This document shows, piece after piece, positions 6,475 to 12,576 of a DNA stretch of 14,091 bases. Positions within the stretch are counted from its first letter, which is position 1; each line of letters opens with the position of its first letter. The notes beneath the pieces are model-generated. The model saw only the letters and a list, made by a program, of their open reading frames with translations. It searched no databases and had not been told where the DNA came from. Source of the DNA: JAVBOF01 sp031550915 (GTDB lineage Bacteria; Bacillota; Clostridia; Christensenellales; MGBC116941); NCBI GenBank assembly GCA_031550915.1, contig JAVBOF010000141.1, positions 1 to 14,091 of the forward strand. Reading direction: 5' to 3'. Made by a program: the position numbers and the translations under genes.

Positions 6475-7104
6475 TTATTCAGTTCCAAACATCCTGTCTC
6501 CGGCATCGCCAAGGCCGGGCACTATATATGCATGGGGATTCAATCCATCATCCAAAGCTGCCGCATAAATATCAACATCCGGGTGTTTATTCTGGATCCT
6601 TTTTACACCTTCCGGTGCCGCTATCAAATTAACGAGCCTGATGCTTTTGCATCCCTGCTTTTTTATATAGCTGATTGCTGCAGAAGCGCTCCCTCCCGTT
6701 GCAAGCATGGGATCCAATACAAAAACCTCGCGTTCATCGATATCCGCAGGCAGTTTACAATAATATTCCTTTGGTTCAAGGGTTTCCGGATCCCTGTATA
6801 ATCCAATATGCCCCACAACAGCATCCGGAATGAGTTTTTGTATACCTTCGACCATACCCAACCCTGCACGGAGGACCGGTACTATACATATTTCCTTACC
6901 GGCTAAAACATTCGCTTTTGTATGACATACAGGCGTCTCTACAGAGACTTCTTTAAGCGGCAATCCCTTTGTGAATTCATATGCCATTAGCATGATTATT
7001 TCGTCCAGCAATCTGCGGAAATCCATACTTTCGGTTTCCCTGTTACGAATCATCGCCAGTTTATGCTTTACGAGGGGATGCTCAATAAGGTGAATCGCTC
7101 CCAT
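6475..7104 (-). CDS. upp: Uracil phosphoribosyltransferase
   Basis: This cytoplasmic salvage enzyme makes UMP from uracil and PRPP. The 209-residue length is exactly typical. Visible signatures are PVLRAGLGM (76-84), the PRPP-binding loop VLDPMLATGGSA (129-140) and the C-terminal uracil-binding segment IVPGLGDAGDR (194-204). The start ATG 7102-7104 is one base after the rpiB stop, so translation is probably coupled to rpiB. It is the last gene of the operon and is followed by a strong terminator. In B. subtilis upp also lies downstream of the ywlC-ywlE-rpiB block, separated by ywlG and glyA, which are absent here. I see no PyrR or other attenuation structure in front of it. Confidence 0.98.
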   Translation of the reverse strand: MGAIHLIEHPLVKHKLAMIRNRETESMDFRRLLDEIIMLMAYEFTKGLPLKEVSVETPVCHTKANVLAGKEICIVPVLRAGLGMVEGIQKLIPDAVVGHIGLYRDPETLEPKEYYCKLPADIDEREVFVLDPMLATGGSASAAISYIKKQGCKSIRLVNLIAAPEGVKRIQNKHPDVDIYAAALDDGLNPHAYIVPGLGDAGDRMFGTE

Positions 7105-7105
7105 C

Positions 7106-7561
7106 TCAATCCTCGGTTTGTAGATACTTCTTTTCTATGTCGCTTATTTTCCCGACCCTGACGGCGTGCCGTCCTTTAACAAATTCCGTATTAAGCCAGG
7201 TCTCAAGTATATCGACCGCTATCGACGGCCCAAGTGTCCTGCCGCCCATAACCAAAATATTGCTGTCATTATGTTCACGGCACATCCTCGCAGAGAAGGT
7301 ATCCGAGCACAACGCCGCGCGTATGCCCGGTACTTTGTTTGCAGCTATGCTAATGCCTATGCCTGTCCCGCAAATCAAAATGCCTCTATCGAATTCCCCG
7401 GACGAAATACCAGCCGCAACCTTCAGTGCTATGTCTGGATAGTCTACGGATTCCATTGAATAACAGCCGACATCATAGAACTCGACATCAAGAGCCTTTA
7501 GACTGTCTATTATTATTTGTTTTAATTCGTAACCGCCATGGTCACTCCCTATTGCTAACAT
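7106..7561 (-). CDS. rpiB: Ribose-5-phosphate isomerase B
   Basis: RpiB interconverts ribose 5-phosphate and ribulose 5-phosphate in the non-oxidative pentose phosphate pathway. At 151 residues it has normal length for the RpiB/LacAB family. Family residues are present: Asp7-His8 (GSDHGGYELK), the phosphate loop with nucleophile-region Cys64 (ILICGTGIGISIAANK), His97 (REHNDSN) and basic residues Arg108 and Arg131. The start ATG 7559-7561 has AGGAG 8 bases upstream. It lies 38 bp after ywlE and one base before upp. Some family members isomerise allose or galactose phosphates; position in the ywl block and the motif set favour ribose phosphate. Confidence 0.96.
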   Translation of the reverse strand: MLAIGSDHGGYELKQIIIDSLKALDVEFYDVGCYSMESVDYPDIALKVAAGISSGEFDRGILICGTGIGISIAANKVPGIRAALCSDTFSARMCREHNDSNILVMGGRTLGPSIAVDILETWLNTEFVKGRHAVRVGKISDIEKKYLQTED

Positions 7562-7599
7562 AACACTCTCCTAATCATTACGTATAAAAAGAACTATTT

Positions 7600-8094
7600 T
7601 TATAATTCTTCACCCCAAAGGCCGTCCAGTTTATCGATGAGCTTTTTAAGCGCTTCCTGTATTTGGTTGGCGGCTTCAAGGTAGTTTTCATAAGGCTCCC
7701 GGAACGGGTCTTCTATATCATATCCTTCACCCGGAAAACCTTCAACATCTTCAGCGTATCCCTTTAGCGTGTGCGCTTTACCATAAGATTCCGGAGATAT
7801 CGCTTCAAGCTCCTCAAGGTGACGGGCTTCCATCGTTAGTATGATATCCGCATCTTCAGCCATTTCCCTTGTCAGTTGGCGGGATTTATGCTTATGGATG
7901 TCTATCCCTTTTTCTTCCATGACCCTTTGGCTGTTTTCATTGGAACTTGATCCGTCCAAAGCAAAAGTGCCAGCAGAAGAAACTTTTACCTCGCCTCGTA
8001 ATCGGGGGTGGTCGTCGACCATCTCGTCCATCATCGCCTCGGCCATCGGGCTGCGGCAAGTGTTACCGGAACACACGAACAATATGGATTTCAA
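7600..8094 (-). CDS. ywlE: Low-molecular-weight phosphatase, YwlE-type (protein arginine or tyrosine phosphatase)
   Basis: This is a cytoplasmic LMW-PTP-fold phosphatase of 164 residues. The P-loop CSGNTCRS (8-15) contains catalytic Cys8 and Arg14, and the general acid is Asp129 in IEDPFREP. In B. subtilis YwlE, a Thr in the P-loop (Thr11, matching Thr12 here) selects phosphoarginine over phosphotyrosine, where classical LMW-PTPs carry Ile; so phosphoarginine phosphatase activity is inferred, acting against McsB-type kinases not seen in this window. The start is TTG 8092-8094, 7 bases after GGAGGG (8102-8107), which overlaps the ywlC stop codon and suggests translational coupling. It sits between ywlC and rpiB exactly as in Bacillus-like genomes. 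Confidence 0.93.
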   Translation of the reverse strand: MKSILFVCSGNTCRSPMAEAMMDEMVDDHPRLRGEVKVSSAGTFALDGSSSNENSQRVMEEKGIDIHKHKSRQLTREMAEDADIILTMEARHLEELEAISPESYGKAHTLKGYAEDVEGFPGEGYDIEDPFREPYENYLEAANQIQEALKKLIDKLDGLWGEEL

Positions 8095-8106
8095 AAAAAT
8101 ACCCTC

Positions 8107-9150
8107 CTAAACACTGCGAATATTAAATCCGGCGGCCCTCAGAGCCCTATTCATAACCGCCAGTCCAACTCCGTCCTGCGGAAAAGCCTGCATATACGCA
8201 GTATCCGCTTCGATATTCTCTGAAGCAAGCAGGCTGGAGTAAAATTCCCTTGCTACAGATTTTATATCGTTTGGACTTCCAATGCAAATCATGTTTCTAT
8301 CTCCAAATACCTCAATTCTGTCACTTGGAGCAATAATCACAGGTTTTAATCCGTTGGCTTTGTCTACATCATATAACCTGCATATTTCTCGTTCTACGTC
8401 CGTATTGCTCCCATCAACGAGTGTAAGCGCGGTTTTTGGCATATAATGAGAATGCTTCAGTCCGGGCGACGGCACCTCTGCGCCGTCATCCATTTCCCGC
8501 AGCACCGCATTGGAAATATCTACTGCACCAAGTGCATCATGTATCTGCTGGGGGGTGATCAAGCCCGGGCGTAAGATGCAAGCTATATCGCCTGTCATAT
8601 CCACTACCGTCGATTCCAGTCCAACGCTGCATCGCCCACCATCCAAGATTAGCGGTATGCGTCCTTCCATATCCGAAAAAACATGTGCGGCGCATGTTGG
8701 GCTCGGCCGGCCTGAATAGTTCGCGCTTGGCGCAGCGACCGGATTTTTACATTTCTCCAGAAGAAGAAGTGCATGGCCGTTGCCTGGCATCCTTACAGCG
8801 ACCGTCCCCAGCCCACACGATACCGCAGGCGCAACAACACCCCTGCTCTTTAGTATAAGCGTAAGAGGGCCCGGCCAAAAATGGTACATCATCTTTTGCG
8901 CGTTTTCATCAATGTAGCATAGCGGTTCAACGTCCTCGATAGCACCGACATGAACTATAAGCGGATTATCCGCGGGCCTGCCCTTGGCCTCAAATATGCT
9001 CAGCACGGCCTGCTGGTCTGTAGCGTCCGCGCCAAGTCCATAAACCGTCTCCGTCGGGAAAGCAACGAGGCCACCCGTGTTTATTATTTCTGCCGCTTCA
9101 TTGATAGCGCCAAAAACGTTCTCTTTTAGGCTTAAAACCTTTGTCTTCAG
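8107..9150 (-). CDS. ywlC: Threonylcarbamoyl-AMP synthase (Sua5/YwlC), apparent CTG start
   Basis: YwlC makes threonylcarbamoyl-AMP from threonine, bicarbonate and ATP, the first step of tRNA t6A37 synthesis. Reading from CTG 9148-9150 gives 347 residues, matching the roughly 346 of Bacillus YwlC, beginning (M)KTKVLSLKENV. Motifs are PTETVYGLGADA (32-43), KGRPADNPL (56-64), the APSAN segment, and a C-terminal Sua5 domain (about 215-347) with SPGLKHSHYMP. CTG is chosen because GGAGTG (9158-9163) lies 7 bases upstream and an in-frame TGA stands only 6 bases before it. The next ATG, GTG or TTG in frame (GTG 9004-9006) would delete the PTETVYGLG motif. Its TAG stop overlaps the ywlE ribosome binding site. 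Confidence 0.92.
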   Translation of the reverse strand: MKTKVLSLKENVFGAINEAAEIINTGGLVAFPTETVYGLGADATDQQAVLSIFEAKGRPADNPLIVHVGAIEDVEPLCYIDENAQKMMYHFWPGPLTLILKSRGVVAPAVSCGLGTVAVRMPGNGHALLLLEKCKNPVAAPSANYSGRPSPTCAAHVFSDMEGRIPLILDGGRCSVGLESTVVDMTGDIACILRPGLITPQQIHDALGAVDISNAVLREMDDGAEVPSPGLKHSHYMPKTALTLVDGSNTDVEREICRLYDVDKANGLKPVIIAPSDRIEVFGDRNMICIGSPNDIKSVAREFYSSLLASENIEADTAYMQAFPQDGVGLAVMNRALRAAGFNIRSV

Positions 9151-9157
9151 TGTTTCT

Positions 9158-9163
9158 CACTCC
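9158..9163 (-). promoter_or_regulatory. Ribosome binding site fixing the CTG start of ywlC
   Basis: GGAGTG on the minus strand lies 7 bases before CTG 9148-9150. An in-frame TGA at 9157-9159 overlaps it, so no upstream start in this frame is possible. This element is the main evidence for CTG initiation. Confidence 0.75.
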
Positions 9164-9207
9164 AACGATATAATGTACGTTATTTGTCGAAAGACATATA
9201 ACATTGT

Positions 9208-9939
9208 CTATATTTCGATGAACATTGTCGAAAGGCAGATGGCGCCACCAAGCAAAAACCCAAGCGCAAACCATAAAGGAATACTTTTTGCTTCAAGCTT
9301 TTTTGCTTCGGGGAGCATATCTCCCATCACCACCATCAGCATCGCACCGGCGGCAAATCCCACACAATAACCCGCGAATTCTTCGGATATACTTCCAATA
9401 GCGTTGCCCAGGCCGGCGCCGATGCCAGTCGGAACACCCGCCAGCATGCACAAAAGAACTATCACCAGAGGCTTCTTTCCATCCATCCTCATCGGCAACG
9501 CCATGGCAAAACCCTCCGGCAGATCATGGAAAGCTATAACCATCGCCAGCGTGAATCCTTTTGCAAGGCTTATATGAAGCTCTCCTCCAACTGCAAGTCC
9601 TTCGGGCAGATTATGCGTGGCTATGCTTATGCCTACAAGCAGTGCCAAATTCCCCAACGAACCGGTTTTTTCTTTTGGCTTCAATAAAAATTCAAAGCCA
9701 ATTATGAGCAGCACTCCGGAAATGATCCCGGAAACTCCGTAGAGAGGCTTTCCGCCAAACGCTTCGGGCAAAAGATGGAAAACCACTGTAGCGCACATTA
9801 TGCCGGATGCCAGCGACAGCAGTGAACTCATGCCTTTTTTCCCCGGGTTTTTGACAAACAGGCTCAGAATGCCGCCAACACCAGTGCCTAAAACCCCAAC
9901 AAGGCTCCCGATAATAGTTGAATTCAATACATGGTTCAA
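9208..9939 (-). CDS. ZIP-family divalent metal transporter
   Basis: This is a membrane transporter expected to import Zn2+ or related divalent cations. The roughly 243-residue product is almost entirely hydrophobic with about eight membrane segments. The two metal-binding helices carry the family signatures HNLPEGLAVG (about 109-118) and HDLPEGFAMALP (about 138-149), and a later acidic motif GDMLPEAKK. The region HLLPEAF near residue 55 is also typical of the ZupT/GufA branch. The start is uncertain: TTG 9937-9939 has GGAG 9 bases before it, while the in-frame TTG 9952-9954, giving 248 residues, has no ribosome binding site. It lies 57 bp before ywlC and 97 bp after aconitase, in the same direction; I see no Zur-like palindrome that I would defend. 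Confidence 0.92.
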   Translation of the reverse strand: MNHVLNSTIIGSLVGVLGTGVGGILSLFVKNPGKKGMSSLLSLASGIMCATVVFHLLPEAFGGKPLYGVSGIISGVLLIIGFEFLLKPKEKTGSLGNLALLVGISIATHNLPEGLAVGGELHISLAKGFTLAMVIAFHDLPEGFAMALPMRMDGKKPLVIVLLCMLAGVPTGIGAGLGNAIGSISEEFAGYCVGFAAGAMLMVVMGDMLPEAKKLEAKSIPLWFALGFLLGGAICLSTMFIEI

Positions 9940-9995
9940 TAGGTTGATCTCCAAATACTTTATTTGTATATAGTATTGAAGATCATATCTTTATA

Positions 9996-10023
9996 TGTCT
10001 GCAGTATATATATCCGTCAGACA
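9996..10023. repeat. Short inverted repeat in the aconitase-ZIP gap
   Basis: TGTCTG (9996-10001) and CAGACA (10018-10023) are inverted copies 16 bases apart across an A/T-rich stretch with alternating TA. It might be an operator upstream of the ZIP gene, but the half-sites are short. No terminator for aconitase is visible in this gap. Confidence 0.25.
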
Positions 10024-10036
10024 CGTTATTAAAAGC

Positions 10037-11956
10037 CTATTCCGACTGCTCTTTTGTGTGGTTTAGCAGTCCTCCCGCGATCAAAATATCCTTCAATCTT
10101 TCCGAAGCATCCAAACGAACCTTAAAACGCATATCTTTCTTCGGAACCAAAAGCTCAAAGCAACCTTTCAGAATGTTTTCAGCAGCGTTTTCCATAACGA
10201 TGCAGTCGCCTTCCTCCAGCTTGTCATAATCGCTCTCATCTTCAAAAACGAGCGGCAAAATGCCGGAGTTGATCAGATTGGACATATGGATCCTCGCAAA
10301 GGATTTCGCTATCACACCCTTCACCTCAAGGTATAGAGGTACAAGCGCCGCATGCTCACGGCTGGAGCCCTGTCCGTAGTTATGTCCCGCAACAAGCCAA
10401 CCGCCATGGTTCTGCTTGGCCCTCTCAGGGAACTTCGCGTCCACCGGCGTAAGGCAATAGTCCGAAAGGAATGGAATATTACTTCTGAATGGCAGTAGTT
10501 TTGCATTAGATGGCATAATATGGTCGGTTGTGATATTGTCTTCCATCTTTAATAATGTGACGCCCTCAACAGTGCTTCCAATACGTTTGTTTATCGGGAA
10601 TGGCTTTATGTTTGGCCCCCGGACAATTTCAACATCACCGTCCGCCGAAGGAGGAATAACGAGGTTATCGTTTATTAAAAATTCCGAAGGGATATCTATA
10701 TCAATAACTTCTCCCAATTCGCGCGGATCCGTCAAAACGCCTGCCACAGCAGTAGCTGCGGCGGTCTCCGGACTAACCAAATATATATCAGCACTGTTCG
10801 TTCCGCTTCTGCCAAAAAAGTTGCGGTTGAACGTGCGGACGGAAACGGCGTCCGTCTTCGGCGCCTGCCCCATACCGATGCACGGCCCGCACGCGGCTTC
10901 TAATACGCGGGCACCGGAAGCCAAAATATCAGCCATCGCTCCGGATTCTGCCAGCATTGTCAGCACCTGTTTACTCCCGGGAGATATCACAAGACTCGTT
11001 TGCGGATGTACGGTCTTCCCTTTAAGTACCGAAGCGACCTTCATCATATCCTGCAATGATGAATTCGTGCAGCTGCCGATGGCCACCTGATCTACTTTTA
11101 TCTTACCGATATCTTTTATTGACTTTATATTATCCGGGCTGTGTGGGCATGCGGCGAGCGGCTCAAGAGAATCAAGGTCTATAACAATAGTTTCATCGTA
11201 AACAGCGCCGTTATCCGCTTTCAATTCCATCCAATCATTGCCTCTGTTTTGCGCATACAAAAATGCTTTCGTAACTTCGTCGCTCGGAAATACCGAGGTC
11301 GTCGCTCCAAGCTCAGCCCCCATATTGGTTATCGTGGCGCGTTCCGGCACACTCAAACCGGCGATATCGCCGGAGTATTCAATTATCTTTCCGACTCCGC
11401 CCTTTACACTCAGCACACTCAAAACCTTCAAAATTACATCCTTTGCGGAAACAAAAGGCTTTAATTTACCTTTAAGCTGCACATTGCAAATTTTTGGCAT
11501 CGAAAGATAGTACGCTCCGCCGCCCATTGCTACAGCTACATCTAAGCCTCCAGCGCCAATGGCGAGCATACCTATCCCTCCGCCTGTGGGGGTATGGCTG
11601 TCCGAACCAAGCAAGGTCATGCCCGGCACTCCAAACCTTTCAAGCTGAACCTGATGGCATATGCCATTGCCCGGCTTGCTGAAATATATCCCGTGTTTTG
11701 AAGCAACGGTCTGGATATACATATGGTCGTCCGCATTTTCCGGACCGGCCTGCAGGGTGTTGTGGTCGATATACGCAACCGAGCGCTTTGTAAGTACCCG
11801 CGGCACCCCCATAGCTTCAAACTGCAGATATGCCATGGTTCCTGTGGAATCCTGTGTCAATGTTTGATCGATCTTTATAGAAATCTCTTCGCCCGGGGCC
11901 ATTCTGCCCGAAACAAGATGCGATTCTATCAATTTGTACGCAACACTCTTTCCCAT
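10037..11956 (-). CDS. Aconitate hydratase (Aquifex-type aconitase)
   Basis: This cytoplasmic [4Fe-4S] enzyme interconverts citrate and isocitrate through cis-aconitate. The 639-residue product has the catalytic domain plus the C-terminal swivel domain in one chain and is shorter than AcnA (about 890), matching the compact Aquifex-type branch. Visible features are GSDSHTPTGGG (118-128), cluster ligands Cys296 (AIGSCTN), Cys356 and Cys359 (ACGPCIGMGQAP), and the swivel motif NYGQGSSREHAAL with active-site Ser-Arg-Glu near 532-534. The start ATG 11954-11956 lies 6 bases after AGGAGG; an in-frame TTG touching that site is too close. A homoaconitase or isopropylmalate isomerase role is less likely because those usually have separate subunits, but the substrate is inferred. 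No citrate synthase or isocitrate dehydrogenase is adjacent. Confidence 0.94.
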   Translation of the reverse strand: MGKSVAYKLIESHLVSGRMAPGEEISIKIDQTLTQDSTGTMAYLQFEAMGVPRVLTKRSVAYIDHNTLQAGPENADDHMYIQTVASKHGIYFSKPGNGICHQVQLERFGVPGMTLLGSDSHTPTGGGIGMLAIGAGGLDVAVAMGGGAYYLSMPKICNVQLKGKLKPFVSAKDVILKVLSVLSVKGGVGKIIEYSGDIAGLSVPERATITNMGAELGATTSVFPSDEVTKAFLYAQNRGNDWMELKADNGAVYDETIVIDLDSLEPLAACPHSPDNIKSIKDIGKIKVDQVAIGSCTNSSLQDMMKVASVLKGKTVHPQTSLVISPGSKQVLTMLAESGAMADILASGARVLEAACGPCIGMGQAPKTDAVSVRTFNRNFFGRSGTNSADIYLVSPETAAATAVAGVLTDPRELGEVIDIDIPSEFLINDNLVIPPSADGDVEIVRGPNIKPFPINKRIGSTVEGVTLLKMEDNITTDHIMPSNAKLLPFRSNIPFLSDYCLTPVDAKFPERAKQNHGGWLVAGHNYGQGSSREHAALVPLYLEVKGVIAKSFARIHMSNLINSGILPLVFEDESDYDKLEEGDCIVMENAAENILKGCFELLVPKKDMRFKVRLDASERLKDILIAGGLLNHTKEQSE

Positions 11957-11986
11957 GCGCAACCTCCTGATTAAGACTTTTTTTCA

Positions 11987-12015
11987 ATGATATATTTTGA
12001 GGAGTCGGGTGTCAA
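11987..12015 (-). promoter_or_regulatory. Sigma-A-type promoter of the aconitase gene
   Basis: On the minus strand TTGACA (12010-12015) and TATCAT (11987-11992) are separated by 17 bp, giving a leader of about 25 bases before the ATG. Eleven of twelve consensus positions match, so expression may be strong unless repressed. Confidence 0.85.
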
Positions 12016-12153
12016 TCCTAATATCCGTATAATGCTTCCCGTCCATCTTTTACCGAGTGTTTGACGTCGGCTCAAATAACTTTTTTACCTGTTTTTTAGA
12101 CAATAAAACTTGAAAATTAATGTTCACATTTGCTTTATTCCATTTAAAAAAAA

Positions 12154-12162
12154 TGATATAAT
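12154..12162 (+). promoter_or_regulatory. Extended -10 promoter for remB-gyrB
   Basis: TGATATAAT fits the extended -10 form (TG-N-TATAAT). The -35 position at 17 bp (TTTATT, 12134-12139) is weak, as expected when TG is present. Transcription would start near 12169, leaving a leader of about 97 bases. Confidence 0.65.
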
Positions 12163-12164
12163 AA

Positions 12165-12231
12165 TTTGATTTGAGTTATGTCTTTAAGCGAACATGGCCA
12201 ATGGTATTTTTTTGTTTAGACATAAATCAAA
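12165..12231 (+). repeat. Imperfect inverted repeat in the remB leader
   Basis: TTTGATT (12165-12171) and TATGTCT (12177-12183) are complementary to AATCAAA (12225-12231) and AGACATA (12218-12224), so 14 pairs form with a 5-base bulge on one side and a 34-base loop. It begins at about the predicted transcription start. It could be an mRNA leader structure or a DNA-binding site; neither is shown. Confidence 0.4.
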
Positions 12232-12265
12232 TCTATGTTTTTGAATAATGGAAAGGTAACGACAT

Positions 12266-12535
12266 ATGATAATGCATTTAGGCGGCGATGTAACTGTGCC
12301 GGTTAAAGATATAGTCGCAATTTTGGATTATTCCAGCTCCGGTGGTTTGAAAAACACCGCTTCCTTTTTGAAGCAAATCGAATCAAAGGGAGCTATGGAG
12401 CTGATATCCGGGGAGGAAAAAAAATCTTTCGTAATTATCAATTCCGGAGGCAAAACAAAGGTGGTACTTTCGCCGATATCCTCTTCTACTCTGTTAAAAC
12501 GGAGTAATTTTGTTAACGGTATCGGCATTCAATAA
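12266..12535 (+). CDS. remB: RemB/YaaB-like regulatory protein (DUF370)
   Basis: RemB is a small DNA-binding regulator; in B. subtilis, RemA and RemB activate extracellular matrix genes. The 89-residue product begins MIMHLGGDVTVPVKDIVAILD and has the family's PISSSTLLKRSNF motif (about 69-81), closely echoing Bacillus YaaB (MYIHLGDD..., SPLSSSTLKKR). It has no membrane segment. The start ATG 12266-12268 follows GGAAAGG (12250-12256) at 9 bases; a second in-frame ATG two codons later is too far from it. In Bacillus the gene sits between recF and gyrB; here gyrB follows as expected, but recF is not upstream. Its target genes in this organism cannot be told. Confidence 0.9.
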   Translation: MIMHLGGDVTVPVKDIVAILDYSSSGGLKNTASFLKQIESKGAMELISGEEKKSFVIINSGGKTKVVLSPISSSTLLKRSNFVNGIGIQ

Positions 12536-12576
12536 TGTAAATAACCGCAAGGCGGAAAATTATGGAGCAGGTGAAT

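Larger units (their letters stand above)
11957..12265. other. Intergenic region between divergent aconitase and remB
   Basis: This 309-bp A/T-rich gap holds the aconitase promoter (11987-12015), an extended -10 promoter for remB-gyrB (near 12154-12162) and an imperfect inverted repeat spanning 12165-12231. I looked for DnaA boxes (TTATNCACA) and found none, so it does not look like the replication origin. No other gene is visible. Confidence 0.6.

Noticed and set aside
11957..12265. Replication origin upstream of remB-gyrB
   Set aside because: No DnaA boxes or A/T-rich iterons were found, only promoters and one inverted repeat.
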